Part shown: positions 1-12,052 of the stretch, piece by piece
How positions within the stretch are numbered: position 1 is the stretch's first letter
How the letters are laid out: each line of letters begins with the position of its first letter
Assembly (NCBI GenBank): GCA_030770545.1
Contig: CM061106.1
Coordinates: 7,183,001-7,247,000 of the forward strand
Source of the DNA: Macropodus opercularis
Lineage: Eukaryota > Chordata > Actinopteri > Anabantiformes > Osphronemidae
DNA length: 64,000 bases
Direction: 5' to 3'
Notes under the pieces: generated by a model
The model's input: only the letters and a program-made list of their open reading frames with translations
Told to the model about the DNA's origin: nothing
Databases searched by the model: none
Position numbers and translations under genes: made by a program

Positions 1-10
1 GAGATGCTGA

Positions 11-907
11 TTATTGTGATTCTAACACAGACTCTTCTCCCCTCTCTCTATTTTTAGTTTCGGTGTGAATACGTTGATGTCTTACTAAGTTACTAAGCTG
101 AGTGAACGCTTTGCCACACTGCTCACACGAGTGAGGTTTCTCTCCAGCGTGAACACGTTGGTGTGTTACTAAGCTACTGAGCCAAGCGAATGCTTTTCCA
201 CACTGTTCACACCAATGAGGTTTCTCTCCAGAGTGAACACGTTGATGTCTTACTAAGCCACTGAGCCGAGTGAATGCTTTTCCACACTGTTCGCACCAGT
301 GAGGTTTCTCTCCATGTTGGTGTGTTACTAAGCTACTGAGGTGAGAGAACGTTTTTCCACATTGATCACATGAGTGAGGTTTCTCTCCAGTGTGAACTAG
401 TTGGTGGCTCACTAAGTGACTGCGGTGAGAGAATGTTTTTCCACATTGATCACACGAGTGAGGTTTCTCTCCAGTGTGAACGCGTTGGTGGCTCACCAAG
501 TTACCGTGTTGAGAAAATGTTTTTCCACATTGATCACACGAGTGAGGTTTTTCACCAGTGTGAACACGTTGATGTTTTACTAAGCTACTGAGGTGAGAGA
601 ACGCTTTTCCACACAGATCACATGAGTGAGGTTTCTCTCCAGTGTGAACATGACATTGGATTTTCAAATTGTCTGAGCTGTGGAAAGCTGCTCCACATTC
701 ATTGCAGGTGTACAGTCTTTCTTTATGAATCTGCTGCTGGGTCTCGAGGCCACTTCTTGTACTGAAAGCTTTTCCACACTGGTCACAGCTGAAAGATTTA
801 TCTCCAGAGTGAACCTTCTGATGCTTCTTTAGCTCTGATGGTCTGGTGAAGGTTTGGTCACATTGCTGACAGAGATGCAGCCTTGAAGTCCTTCTTCCTT
901 TGGGTTT
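11..907 (-). CDS. C2H2 zinc-finger protein, terminal exon
   Basis: This is the last coding exon of a probable nuclear DNA-binding transcription regulator. The minus-strand frame is open from a splice acceptor (pyrimidine-rich tract then CTAG, exon starting at 907) to a TAA at 13-11, giving 298 codons. It holds ten tandem C2H2 units joined by TGEKPH-type linkers. Seven have all four zinc ligands. In the second and third units the first ligand His is Gln (QQQIH, QCHVH). The seventh unit lost three residues, so the linker reads HQHGEKP. The C-terminal tail is short and acidic. No KRAB, BTB or SCAN domain is seen, and the upstream exons were not found. Fish have hundreds of such genes, so no orthologue can be named. 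The frame can be read through position 667 without a break, so there is no reason to start the protein there. Confidence 0.85.
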   Translation of the reverse strand, partial: KPKGRRTSRLHLCQQCDQTFTRPSELKKHQKVHSGDKSFSCDQCGKAFSTRSGLETQQQIHKERLYTCNECGAAFHSSDNLKIQCHVHTGEKPHSCDLCGKAFSHLSSLVKHQRVHTGEKPHSCDQCGKTFSQHGNLVSHQRVHTGEKPHSCDQCGKTFSHRSHLVSHQLVHTGEKPHSCDQCGKTFSHLSSLVTHQHGEKPHWCEQCGKAFTRLSGLVRHQRVHSGEKPHWCEQCGKAFAWLSSLVTHQRVHAGEKPHSCEQCGKAFTQLSNLVRHQRIHTETKNRERGEESVLESQ

Positions 908-911
908 CTAG

Positions 912-1385
912 AGGGACAGATATAGAAGAAGAGAAAATTAAATCTCATGATGAAACAAATAGCTACATACAACAAGACATACAGTCTGCACTACAAAAGT
1001 CACCTGAGCTGAACAGTTCACATCACCTGCAAAACTCATTCAAAGCAACACAACTCTAAACACATGGCTCAAAACAGCTCAGTGCAGCAAAACACTATGC
1101 ACAACCCTCACTAAGATAACACACACTGTCACTAGAACACACAGAGAAAAAACACTAGCATCAAGCACCAATACAGAAAATATTAACTAAAACCTTTACA
1201 GTTGAAAGAATTTCAAAGAAAAGAGAAACATTCTGTCACATGATTTTTTTAAATGTTTGGAACATAACAATTCTTTACTAAGGTAACTGAAAATTAGCAG
1301 TTTGCTTCAATAGTTGATTGATCATTTATGGAATTACAGTAATGAGAAGAAAAAGGTAGAAACATACTGTACATACTGTAATTTG
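912..1385. other. Probable intron or upstream sequence of the zinc-finger gene
   Basis: AT-rich sequence directly upstream (on the minus strand) of the zinc-finger exon. It starts with the pyrimidine tract of the splice acceptor. I see no coding exon, RNA gene or clear repeat in it. It is most likely intron. Confidence 0.4.
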
Positions 1386-1399
1386 ATCAAATAATTGAG

Positions 1400-1676
1400 G
1401 GGCTGATCCTGCCTCTCTCTAGCATCAGGCCACAGGTTTTCATCAACATCACATCTAAAGTTCTCTCTTGCCATCAATCTGGGGAAGAATCTTATCCATC
1501 CCTGGCAGTGCTCTGGACTCATGTCCTCACATCCAACACTGTAACTGTTAGCATGGCTTCCAGAAGAGACATTTGGTCATGTGGGTGGTGATCAAACACT
1601 TTCCACCTCCAGGCAGAGAAAAACTCCTCTATTGGGTTGAGGAAAGGTGAATATGCAGACAGGTACAAAACGTGCC
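1400..1676 (-). pseudogene. Tc1/IS630-like DDE transposase, C-terminal relic
   Basis: Reading the minus strand from about 1675 gives the end of a DDE_3-type transposase: a YSPFLNPIEEFF motif, which carries the third catalytic acidic residue of the Tc1/IS630 superfamily, followed by SAWRWKVFD. The frame then breaks at about 1525-1545. The next frame continues with CQGWIRFFPRLMARE and CDVDENLWPD, which I recognise as the C-terminal region of the same family. The N-terminal catalytic residues and terminal inverted repeats are not present nearby. This is a dead fragment. Confidence 0.6.
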
Positions 1677-1741
1677 GCCCTTCTCCCTCCACAAACCCGT
1701 CTTCCTTGATCCATTTCCAAAATTACTCTTTCTGAGCTCTA

Positions 1742-1742
<1 letters not shown>

Positions 1743-1783
<41 letters not shown>
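1743..1783. repeat. (TA)n microsatellite at the R4-like element 3' end
   Basis: About twenty uninterrupted TA dinucleotides lie immediately beyond the 3' end of the R4/Dong-like LINE (which runs on the minus strand). The other end of the element is also next to TA/CATA-rich sequence (about 5056-5068). This suggests insertion into a microsatellite. Confidence 0.9.
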
Positions 1784-1786
<3 letters not shown>

Positions 1787-1841
1787 AAAATGTCCCTCCT
1801 CGCCCCCCGTGGGCGGTCTCATCCATTCAAGCTCGGGTCCT

Positions 1842-4800
1842 CTACCAGAGGCCTGGGAGCTTGAGGGTTCTGCGCAGTATCTTAGCTGTTCCTAGGACTG
1901 CACTTTTCTGGACTGAGATGTCTGAGGTCTTTCCTGGGATCTGTTCTAGCCACTCCTCCAGTTTGGGGGTTACTGCCCCGAGTGCTCCGATGACCACGGG
2001 CACCACTTTCGCCGGTTGGTTCGCCATTACCATTTTATCTGTCTGTATCCGGAAGTCCCACAGGATCTTGGCTCGGTCGTTCTCTACCACCTTAGGGGGT
2101 GTTTCCCACCTAGACCTTGGTACTTCCAGTCCGTATTCTGCACAGATGTTCCTGTACACTATACCAGCCACTTGGTTATGACGCTCCATGTATGCCTTTC
2201 CTGCCAGCATCTTACACCCTGCAGTTATGTGCTGGATTGTCTCAGAGGCCTCTTTGCACAGCCTGCACCTGGGGTCTTGTCGGGTGTGGTATATCTGGGC
2301 CTCTATTGCTCTGGTGCTCAAGGCCTGTTCCTGTGCAGCCATGATTAGTGCCTCTGTGCTGTCTTTCAGTCCATCCCTTTCTAGCCATTGGTAGGATTTC
2401 TTGATATCAGCCACTTCAGTTATCTGGCGGTGGTACATCCCATGTAGGGGCCTGTCCTCCCATGATGGCACCTCCAGCACCTCTGCCTCCCCTTTTCGCT
2501 GCCTGAGACACTCACTGAGCACTTTATCCATTGGAGCCATCCTCCGAATGTATTCATTGATCTTGGAGGTTTCGTCCTGTATTGTGCTATGGACACTTAC
2601 TAGTCCTCTGCCTCCCTCATGGCGCTTAGTGTATAGTCTCAGGGTGCTGGATTTCGGGTGGAAACCTCCATGCATGGTGAGGAGCTTTCGGGTTTTCACA
2701 TCTGTGGTCTGTATCTCTTCCTTTGGCCAGCTTATTATTCCTGCGGGGTATCGGATGACTGGCAGGGCATAGCTGTTAATTGCCCGGACCTTGTTTCTAC
2801 CATTGAGCTGACTCCTTAGGACTTGCCTTACTCGTTGCAGGTATTTGTTTGTTGCTGCGCTTCTTGTAGCCTCTTCGAGGTTGCCATTTGCCTGTGGGAT
2901 ACCAAGGTACTTGTAGCTGTTCTCAATGTCTGTTATTGTGCCCTCGGGGAGTGAGACACCTTCTGTATGGACTACCTTCCCTCTCTTGGTCACCATCCGG
3001 CCACACTTCTCTAGTCCGAATGACATTCCGATGTCATTGCTGTAGATCCTGGTTGTGTGGATCAGTGAGTCAATGTCTCTCTCGCTCTTGGCGTACAGCT
3101 TGATGTCATCCATGTAGAGGAGGTGACTGATGGTGGCCCCATTTCTGAGTTGGTATCCGTAGCCAGTCTTGTTGATTATTTGGCTGAGGGGATTCAGACC
3201 TATGCAGAACAGCAGTGGGGACAGAGCATCTCCTTGGTATATGCCACATTTGATGGACACTTGTGCAATTGGCTTCCCGTTGGCCTCAAGGGTGGTTTTC
3301 CACAGCCTCATTGAGTTTGCAACGAACGCTCTTAGAGTCCTGTTGATGTTATACATCTCCAAGCATTCACTGATCCACGTGTGTGGCATTGAGTCGTAGG
3401 CTTTCTTGTAATCAATCCAGGCAGTGCACAGGTTGGTCTGTCGGGCTTTGCAGTCTCGAGCGACTGTTCTATCAACCAGTAGCTGGTGTTTGGCTCCTCT
3501 GGTATCTTTACCAATGCCCTTCTGTGCTGTGCTCATGTACTGATCCATATGCCCACTTATCTTAGCCGCTATGATGCCGGACAGGAGCTTCCATGTTGTG
3601 GAGAGGCAGGTTATTGGCCTGTAGTTGGATGGGACTGTTCCCTTCTGGGGGTCTTTCAGGATCATGACTGTCCGCCCTTCAGTCATCCATTCAGGGTGGG
3701 TCCCATCTCTTAGCAGCTGGTTCATTTGTGCTGCCAGGCGGTCATGGAGTGCAGTGAGCTTCTTAAGCCAGTACCCATGTATCATGTCAGGCCCTGGTGC
3801 TGTCCAGTTTGCCATACCTGAGACTCTTTCTTGGATGTCTGCCACTGTGATGGTAACTGGGGCCTGTTCTGGGAGGTTGCTGTGGTCTGCCCTCAGGTCT
3901 GCTAGCCACTGTGCATTGCTGTTGTGTGATGCTTCCTTCTCCCATATGCCTTTCCAGTATTGTTCAGTCTCCAGCTTTGGTGGGTCTGCTCTGGTGTTAT
4001 TACCCTGCCACTGAGAGTACACTCTAGCCGGTCGTGTTGAGAACAGCCGGTTTATTCTCCTGGCTTCAATTTCCCTTGTGTATCTCTTGAGGCGGCTGGC
4101 CAAGGCTTGGAGCCTTTGTTTGGCAGTTTCCAATGCTTCAGGTATGGGCATCTGTCTGTACCTCTTGGGCACTTGCTTTTTCATTGCACCTTTCTGGAGC
4201 TCTGACAGTTGGCTCACTTCTCTCCGTGTTGCCTTGGTTTTGGCCTCTAACCTTCTCTTCCACGGTGGGACTTGCTCTGTCTGATTGCCCTGTGACTTAT
4301 ATCCCAGCATCTCAAGGATCATGGCTGCTGAAGTGTATATCAGCTCATTGGTTTCAGTGATGCTCTTTGTAGGTATCGTTCTTAGTGCTGCATTCACATT
4401 TTCTAGGAGACTTTCCGAAGGTACTTCACTAGGTCTCTGCAGACGGTTTCGGGGTTGCCTTGTGTTCAGTCTAGCCATTATCTTATCTCTTAGGTCAGTT
4501 GCTGCCTCGTTGAGCTTACTTGGGGCTTCGTACCCAATTTCTGGAAGGGGAGTTGGTGTTAACTCCTCTCTGACCTGGCGTTCTGGCTCCCCCTTGCCGT
4601 AGCATTTGTGTTGGTGTTGTACTTCGTCAATCTCTAGTTGTGATAGCAGTTGCCGTTTGTGGATGTTGGAACACTGAGCTACTAGTTGTTTCGCTGTCAG
4701 AGGTGACAGTGGGTTTCGAAGTAACCATTTTTCCCGCATTCTATTCATATACCCTGTTTCAGTAGGGTTGCTTGAGTAGTAGCATTCCAACAGAGCCAAG

Positions 4801-4847
4801 TTCTCGTATCTCGTCCATTTTTTTCTTGTTCCAGTAGCATTTCTCAT
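1842..4847 (-). CDS. R4/Dong-like reverse transcriptase polyprotein
   Basis: About 1,001 codons, uninterrupted, from ATG at 4847 to the stop at 1842-1844. Visible order: a basic N-terminal region; RT with APGPD (about residue 350), YRPITCLST, a GDALSPLLF block and the catalytic YMDD (about residue 577); a thumb region; a knuckle of the form CX2CX8HX4C (CRLC to HITAGC, about residue 860); then a C-terminal segment including WDFRIQTD and a conserved GALGAVTPKLEEW tail. This order matches LINEs that use a restriction-like endonuclease. The step from the NQP motif straight to VVPVVIGAL (about residue 943) looks shortened against the family as I know it, where acidic endonuclease residues lie in between. 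The start codon overlaps the stop of an upstream 83-codon frame as TGATG. Confidence 0.85.
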   Translation of the reverse strand: MRNATGTRKKWTRYENLALLECYYSSNPTETGYMNRMREKWLLRNPLSPLTAKQLVAQCSNIHKRQLLSQLEIDEVQHQHKCYGKGEPERQVREELTPTPLPEIGYEAPSKLNEAATDLRDKIMARLNTRQPRNRLQRPSEVPSESLLENVNAALRTIPTKSITETNELIYTSAAMILEMLGYKSQGNQTEQVPPWKRRLEAKTKATRREVSQLSELQKGAMKKQVPKRYRQMPIPEALETAKQRLQALASRLKRYTREIEARRINRLFSTRPARVYSQWQGNNTRADPPKLETEQYWKGIWEKEASHNSNAQWLADLRADHSNLPEQAPVTITVADIQERVSGMANWTAPGPDMIHGYWLKKLTALHDRLAAQMNQLLRDGTHPEWMTEGRTVMILKDPQKGTVPSNYRPITCLSTTWKLLSGIIAAKISGHMDQYMSTAQKGIGKDTRGAKHQLLVDRTVARDCKARQTNLCTAWIDYKKAYDSMPHTWISECLEMYNINRTLRAFVANSMRLWKTTLEANGKPIAQVSIKCGIYQGDALSPLLFCIGLNPLSQIINKTGYGYQLRNGATISHLLYMDDIKLYAKSERDIDSLIHTTRIYSNDIGMSFGLEKCGRMVTKRGKVVHTEGVSLPEGTITDIENSYKYLGIPQANGNLEEATRSAATNKYLQRVRQVLRSQLNGRNKVRAINSYALPVIRYPAGIISWPKEEIQTTDVKTRKLLTMHGGFHPKSSTLRLYTKRHEGGRGLVSVHSTIQDETSKINEYIRRMAPMDKVLSECLRQRKGEAEVLEVPSWEDRPLHGMYHRQITEVADIKKSYQWLERDGLKDSTEALIMAAQEQALSTRAIEAQIYHTRQDPRCRLCKEASETIQHITAGCKMLAGKAYMERHNQVAGIVYRNICAEYGLEVPRSRWETPPKVVENDRAKILWDFRIQTDKMVMANQPAKVVPVVIGALGAVTPKLEEWLEQIPGKTSDISVQKSAVLGTAKILRRTLKLPGLW

Positions 4848-5098
4848 CAAGGTGTTCTGACCTTGTTTGGCCGGGCGACGTCTGAGCCGGCATGTCTCTC
4901 GATTTGGTTTCTCTCATTGTGTGTGAGGTCGGCGATATGTGTGAAGTGGGTCTTGCCTAAGGACCCACACTGGATGATGGTATTGCCCTCACCCGGATTT
5001 GAACCCGGGTCTCCCGCATACAAGTCAGTTGACTTAACCGCTGAGCTATCCAGCACATATATACATACACTATACTTCACATGAACGTCTGTTCTCAT
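4847..5098 (-). other. Short leader frame overlapping the R4 pol start
   Basis: An open frame of about 83 codons runs through the tRNA-like sequence and ends in a TGA that shares its A with the ATG of the long pol frame (TGATG). The encoded peptide has no recognisable domain. It may be only the translation of a tRNA-derived leader. The exact overlap would allow stop-and-restart translation. Confidence 0.35.
4984..5055 (-). other. tRNA-Thr-like sequence at the 5' end of the R4-like LINE
   Basis: The minus strand holds a good A box (TAGCTCAGCGG) and B box (GGTTCAAATCC). It has a perfect 5-bp T stem around TTCAAAT and a TTGTA stretch where a Thr(TGT) anticodon loop would lie. The acceptor stem pairs only at its outer four positions, and the D and anticodon stems do not pair well. 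It is therefore a tRNA-derived sequence and not a working tRNA. It could be an internal Pol III-type promoter for the LINE, a SINE head, or a target tRNA fragment captured at insertion. Confidence 0.6.
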
Positions 5099-5505
5099 TG
5101 TGAGTTTTGCTGAATCTCAGAAAACAACATATAAAAATCCATGTATATCAATCTGTTCAGAACCTGCCAACATTTAGTAGCAAGGCTTAAACCCATCAAA
5201 GCTGTAACTAAGCATCAGAGACTCACAGCAGTGATGTGACAGCAGAGTCTCTGGGTCCTGGTTCTGCTCCCAGATTAAAGAGTCCAGTCAGTGGAGCTGA
5301 AGGTGCCTGAGCTGGATGCTGCTGGGAACACTGGTACCGACTCACTGAGATCAGGACCTTTAGACTGAGCTGCTTCCTGGTTTCTCTGAATTTTCACTTC
5401 AGTAGAACAAACATCATCTCGAATATTGGTTTTTAACTGTTGGGGATGAACTGGAACTGACTGGAATGTGGACCTGACTGAACTGGTTTCACAACTAATG
5501 AAGCC
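5069..5505 (-). repeat. Exon-like duplicated segment, copy 1
   Basis: Closely similar over about 430 bp and in the same orientation to 44,384-44,826. On the minus strand both copies read SVPVHPQQ and DDVCS and end in a splice donor: GCT followed by GTGAGT here and by GTAAGT in the other copy. This suggests a duplicated exon, but small indels put parts of the two copies in different frames. I do not recognise the protein. Confidence 0.5.
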
Positions 5506-6183
5506 AAACGTCCCACCTGAGGATTGTGGTTCTGCAGCGTGGCTCCGTCTCATGATGCAGACGCAGAGCTCCAGCCTCTCTGCAGATTCTCTGCAGACGC
5601 CACCCGCTCGTAGCTGTAACACTCCCATCGAGACTGTGTCTGCTCCCCAACCACCTAAATTATATAAATCACAAATAAATAAAAGAGGAGTGATTCACAG
5701 GAATCTAATAAACATCAAGACGTAACAATAAAAGAATTAAATGTGGTCTATTAAATATTAGATCTCTCTCTTCTAAATTCCTGTTAATAAATGACTTGAT
5801 CAGTGACCATCACATAGATTTATTTAGTCTCACTGAAACCTGGCTGCAGCAGGATGAATACGTTCGTCTGAATTAGTCGACTCTGACTTTAGTAATTACC
5901 TAAACATGGTTATAATTCATCAGAGCTCTGAGCCTTTCTCAAACTGTAAAACTCAAAAACCTGTTGTGCTCTGTATCGTCCTCCTCGTATGTCAGCTTGT
6001 GGGCATTAATTACATAATAAATGACAAAGAATAAATCCTCTAACGTGTCTGTTTTTGTTACAGCTCATTTATGAAACTAGAAAGTTCCTACAAATTAGAT
6101 GAATCCTGTCTAGCATGGAAAGACAGTTTAATACTATATAAAAAGCACTTTGTGTTGCTAGAACCAAATATTATTCATCATTA
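5506..6183 (+). mobile_element. L2-like LINE, 5' fragment
   Basis: Plus-strand remains of an L2/Maui-like element. The translation of about 5740-5870 gives the AP-endonuclease start (NIRSLSSKF, then SLTETWLQQDE), followed by a PPRM-type region broken by stops. After a deletion, a piece similar to 32,030-32,105 follows (from 6088). Compare the longer copy at 31.27-34.47 kb. No intact frame. Confidence 0.6.
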
Positions 6184-6590
6184 TGTTGGGGGTTACATAT
6201 GCTCTGTTCATGTCAACCCTGTCGTTAGTCCAGTCGTGTTGTGCTCATGTAAGAGCCTTTAGTTCAGTCGTGCGGTGCTCATGTTAAGTGTCACTAGTCC
6301 TGCCCTGATCGTTTGAGTTCCTCACTTTGTGTTTATTTGCTTAAATAAATTCTCTGTTCAGTTAAAGTCTAGTCTGGGTCGTGCATTTGGGTCCACACCT
6401 CCTTCCACTCTCTAAAACACAGACACCAGTTCCAGCACTGTGTTACAGCACGTCCAGGTGGTTGATTTTCTTCCTTTCAGTAGAAAATGGTAAAAGATTC
6501 CTAATAGACACAGTAATAAATAAAAAAACATATTACAACAAATACAAGACAACTGTACTGCCATGCACTGTCATTAGATGGTTGACTGCT
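6184..6590. other. Possible LTR-like repeat and unassigned sequence
   Basis: The L2 fragment stops abruptly at TGTTGGGGGTTAC (6184), and an AATAAA lies about 160 bp later. This looks like part of an LTR, but I could not find the other end or a target duplication. The remainder is unassigned. Confidence 0.25.
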
Positions 6591-6859
6591 GGTGTTGGGT
6601 ACTGGACAGTCCGTCTGCTCCACTTTCTTCAGCTGGGTCCTTTGTCTGACTTGACTCAGCAGTGCTGACTTCCCTGTGTCCCCTCCAGCAGCCTTTGACA
6701 GGGAACCAGGCGATGGGAGACCTGGAGGACGGGGAGGAGGTAGTGCTCCAGTACAGGATGTAACTGAGGATGGTGGAGGAGGCCGAGCAGAGCCTTGTCT
6801 TGGAGGGAGAGGTGGTGGAGTGGACATGTCAGGTGGGGATGGAAGGTGCACAGAGAGAC
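6590..6859 (-). pseudogene. WAS-family-like proline-rich and WH2 fragment
   Basis: The minus strand after an acceptor-like GGTCCCCAG (exon would start at 6859) encodes a proline-rich stretch (PPPLPPRQGS, PPPPSS, PPPRPPG) followed by GKSALLSQVRQRTQLKKVE. This resembles the WH2 actin-binding motif of WASL/WAS-type proteins, where a polyproline region precedes ALL-QIR-G-QLKKVE. Known WAS proteins bind actin monomers here and activate Arp2/3. The N-terminal WH1/GBD parts and the C-terminal acidic tail are not visible nearby. The frame runs on into unlikely sequence. It is probably a stray exon or pseudogene fragment; a real exon of a larger gene cannot be excluded. Confidence 0.45.
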
Positions 6860-6949
6860 CTGGGGACCAAACCACCAGACTATTTAGACTTTCTTCAATT
6901 GTAGTTGAACCATTTCAAATTTCAAGTCATTGACTTAAACAAACTTAAC

Positions 6950-10420
<3,471 letters not shown>

Positions 10421-10689
10421 ACTACACGTGTGCTGCATTTAAGGACACCTGTGTGTGTGTGTGAACAGGAGAATGCTGTGAGAACACGCGAGAGTCTGCG
10501 AAGTTAGTGCGAGAATTCAGCAAGGCGGCGCGTACTTCGAAGGAAACAGGAACCCGTCAAGCTATCCGCCAACATTTAATAACAAATTAAAAGCCATATA
10601 AAACTTCCCGGACAAGAAATACTATCGTTCATCCTACCACTCTGGAGAACATAGAGGATTACATCGACGAGTGCTTCGAGAGAGTCGTC

Positions 10690-11451
10690 ATGGGGAAATC
10701 CAAGCCGACGGCCCCGCTCAAGAGATCCCGACCCTCAGAATCACCTGGAGCAGACTCACCCGACAAAAACATCGCTGACATCCTCGAGTCAATCGAGGAA
10801 AAACTTGGAAGTTTCGATGCGCGGCTGGCACTTGTGGAAATACTGCACAAGGAGTTCCAGGCGCTAAGGGAATCCCTGGAATTCAGCCAGCAGCAGGTTG
10901 TCGCTCTGGTCACAGAGAACGAGGCCCTGAAAGGATCTGTGAAGACCCTCTCAGAGGACATGGCCCAGCTAGCGGCAGAAAATAAAAGAATTAAAGAGAG
11001 CATCATCGATCTTCAGGCCCGCGGCATGAGGGACAATTTGGTCTTTGCGGGGATCCCGGAGCAGGCAGGAGAAGACGCCGAGGGCACCGTCAAAAACTTC
11101 CTTCAGCAGCAGATGAAGCTGTCGGCCGATGTCGTGGGGGGAATCACCTTCCACCGGGCTCACCGCTTGGGAGGAAAGAGACCGGATGGCCAGCGCCCCA
11201 GACCCATCGTTGCCAAGTTCCGTGATTACAAGCAGAAGGAACTGGTGAAGAGCCGGGGCAGACAGCTGAAGGGAACCGACTACAGCGTCAACGACCAGTT
11301 CCCCAGGGAGATCCTGGACCGACGCCGCAGATTGTTTCCCATACGCAGGAGATTCATGTCAGAAGGCAGCCGAGCGGTCATCAGCGTCGATAAACTGTAC
11401 GTGAACGGTCAACTCTACCGAAACCGGGAATCCACCCCATGGCTGTACTAA
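10690..11451 (+). CDS. L1 ORF1 protein (RNA-binding, Transposase_22-like)
   Basis: 253 residues and intact. Such proteins bind the L1 RNA as trimers and act as nucleic-acid chaperones in the retrotransposition particle. Visible order: a basic N-terminus (MGKSKPTAPLKRSRP); a heptad-rich coiled coil of roughly residues 30-115, with the leucines expected of trimerisation; an RRM-like domain beginning at MRDNLVFAGIPE (about residue 118); and a basic C-terminal domain (RAHRLGG, PRPIVAKFRDYKQKE, REILDRRRRLFP). The ATG has G at +4 and follows a roughly 250-bp leader. The stop at 11,449-11,451 is followed directly by CA repeats. Confidence 0.85.
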   Translation: MGKSKPTAPLKRSRPSESPGADSPDKNIADILESIEEKLGSFDARLALVEILHKEFQALRESLEFSQQQVVALVTENEALKGSVKTLSEDMAQLAAENKRIKESIIDLQARGMRDNLVFAGIPEQAGEDAEGTVKNFLQQQMKLSADVVGGITFHRAHRLGGKRPDGQRPRPIVAKFRDYKQKELVKSRGRQLKGTDYSVNDQFPREILDRRRRLFPIRRRFMSEGSRAVISVDKLYVNGQLYRNRESTPWLY

Positions 11452-11454
11452 CGA

Positions 11455-12052
11455 CAGGTGGTCACACACACACACGCACACACATAGACTAAAAATGAAT
11501 GTATGTGGGTTTGTATGTATATATGTGTGTATGTATATATGAGTGTGTATGTGTATATATATATGCATGTATATATATGCATATATATGTGTGTGTGTGT
11601 ATGTATATATGAGTGTGTATGTATGCATATGTGTATATGTATATATTCATGTTGGAAGGGAAAGAGAATAGATGCAGGTAACTAAACTATGTACATTAGT
11701 TCTTACACATTATATATAATCTCGCACCCTCTCGCAGGTATGGTTATGGATTGATGCCTACCTTCATGTTCACTTCACTGTTTCTGTTTGTGTTCAACTC
11801 ACCCTTTACACACTTTTACTGTTCTTTCCTTTACTGCTTTCTCATCACTCACCTTCACTCCTATCACCCTATTCCCCCCCTAAGTCCTCCCCACACAACC
11901 AGCAGGATTAAACGTCACACAAAGAGCCACACCACAGGTAATGCATGCACACACGTACAACACAGAATTCATAATAGACATGTATTCACAGTTAGCCACA
12001 CGACTAAATCTGCCACACAACACACATATAATTCACATCAAGCAGAGTAGTT
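11455..12052 (+). repeat. L1 inter-ORF spacer with TG/TA/CATG tract
   Basis: Between ORF1 and ORF2 lies about 600 bp. From about 11,463 to 11,650 it is almost entirely alternating purine-pyrimidine sequence (CA, then mixed GTAT, GTGT and GCAT units). The remainder is pyrimidine-rich with no frame worth noting. The tract may be a microsatellite expanded inside the element. Confidence 0.7.

Larger units (their letters stand above)
1784..5060 (-). mobile_element. R4/Dong-like non-LTR retrotransposon (LINE with RLE endonuclease)
   Basis: A nearly full-length LINE on the minus strand. A tRNA-like segment (5055-4984) lies at its 5' end, then a short leader frame, one long pol frame (4847-1842) and a 3' UTR of only about 60 bp ending at a TA microsatellite. 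There is no N-terminal AP-endonuclease. A C-terminal CCHC knuckle and RLE-like region mark the R2/R4/Dong group. In known members the single protein nicks the target and primes reverse transcription there. The long open frame suggests recent activity, but the endonuclease core seems to be missing (see findings). The 5' border is set only by the start of homology with another segment at 44,384. Confidence 0.75.

Noticed and set aside
1672..4602. Many plus-strand frames opposite the R4-like pol gene
   Set aside because: They are antisense shadows of a long, motif-bearing minus-strand frame and encode no recognisable domain.
4984..5055. A functional tRNA gene
   Set aside because: Only the A box, B box and T arm are sound; acceptor, D and anticodon stems do not pair properly.
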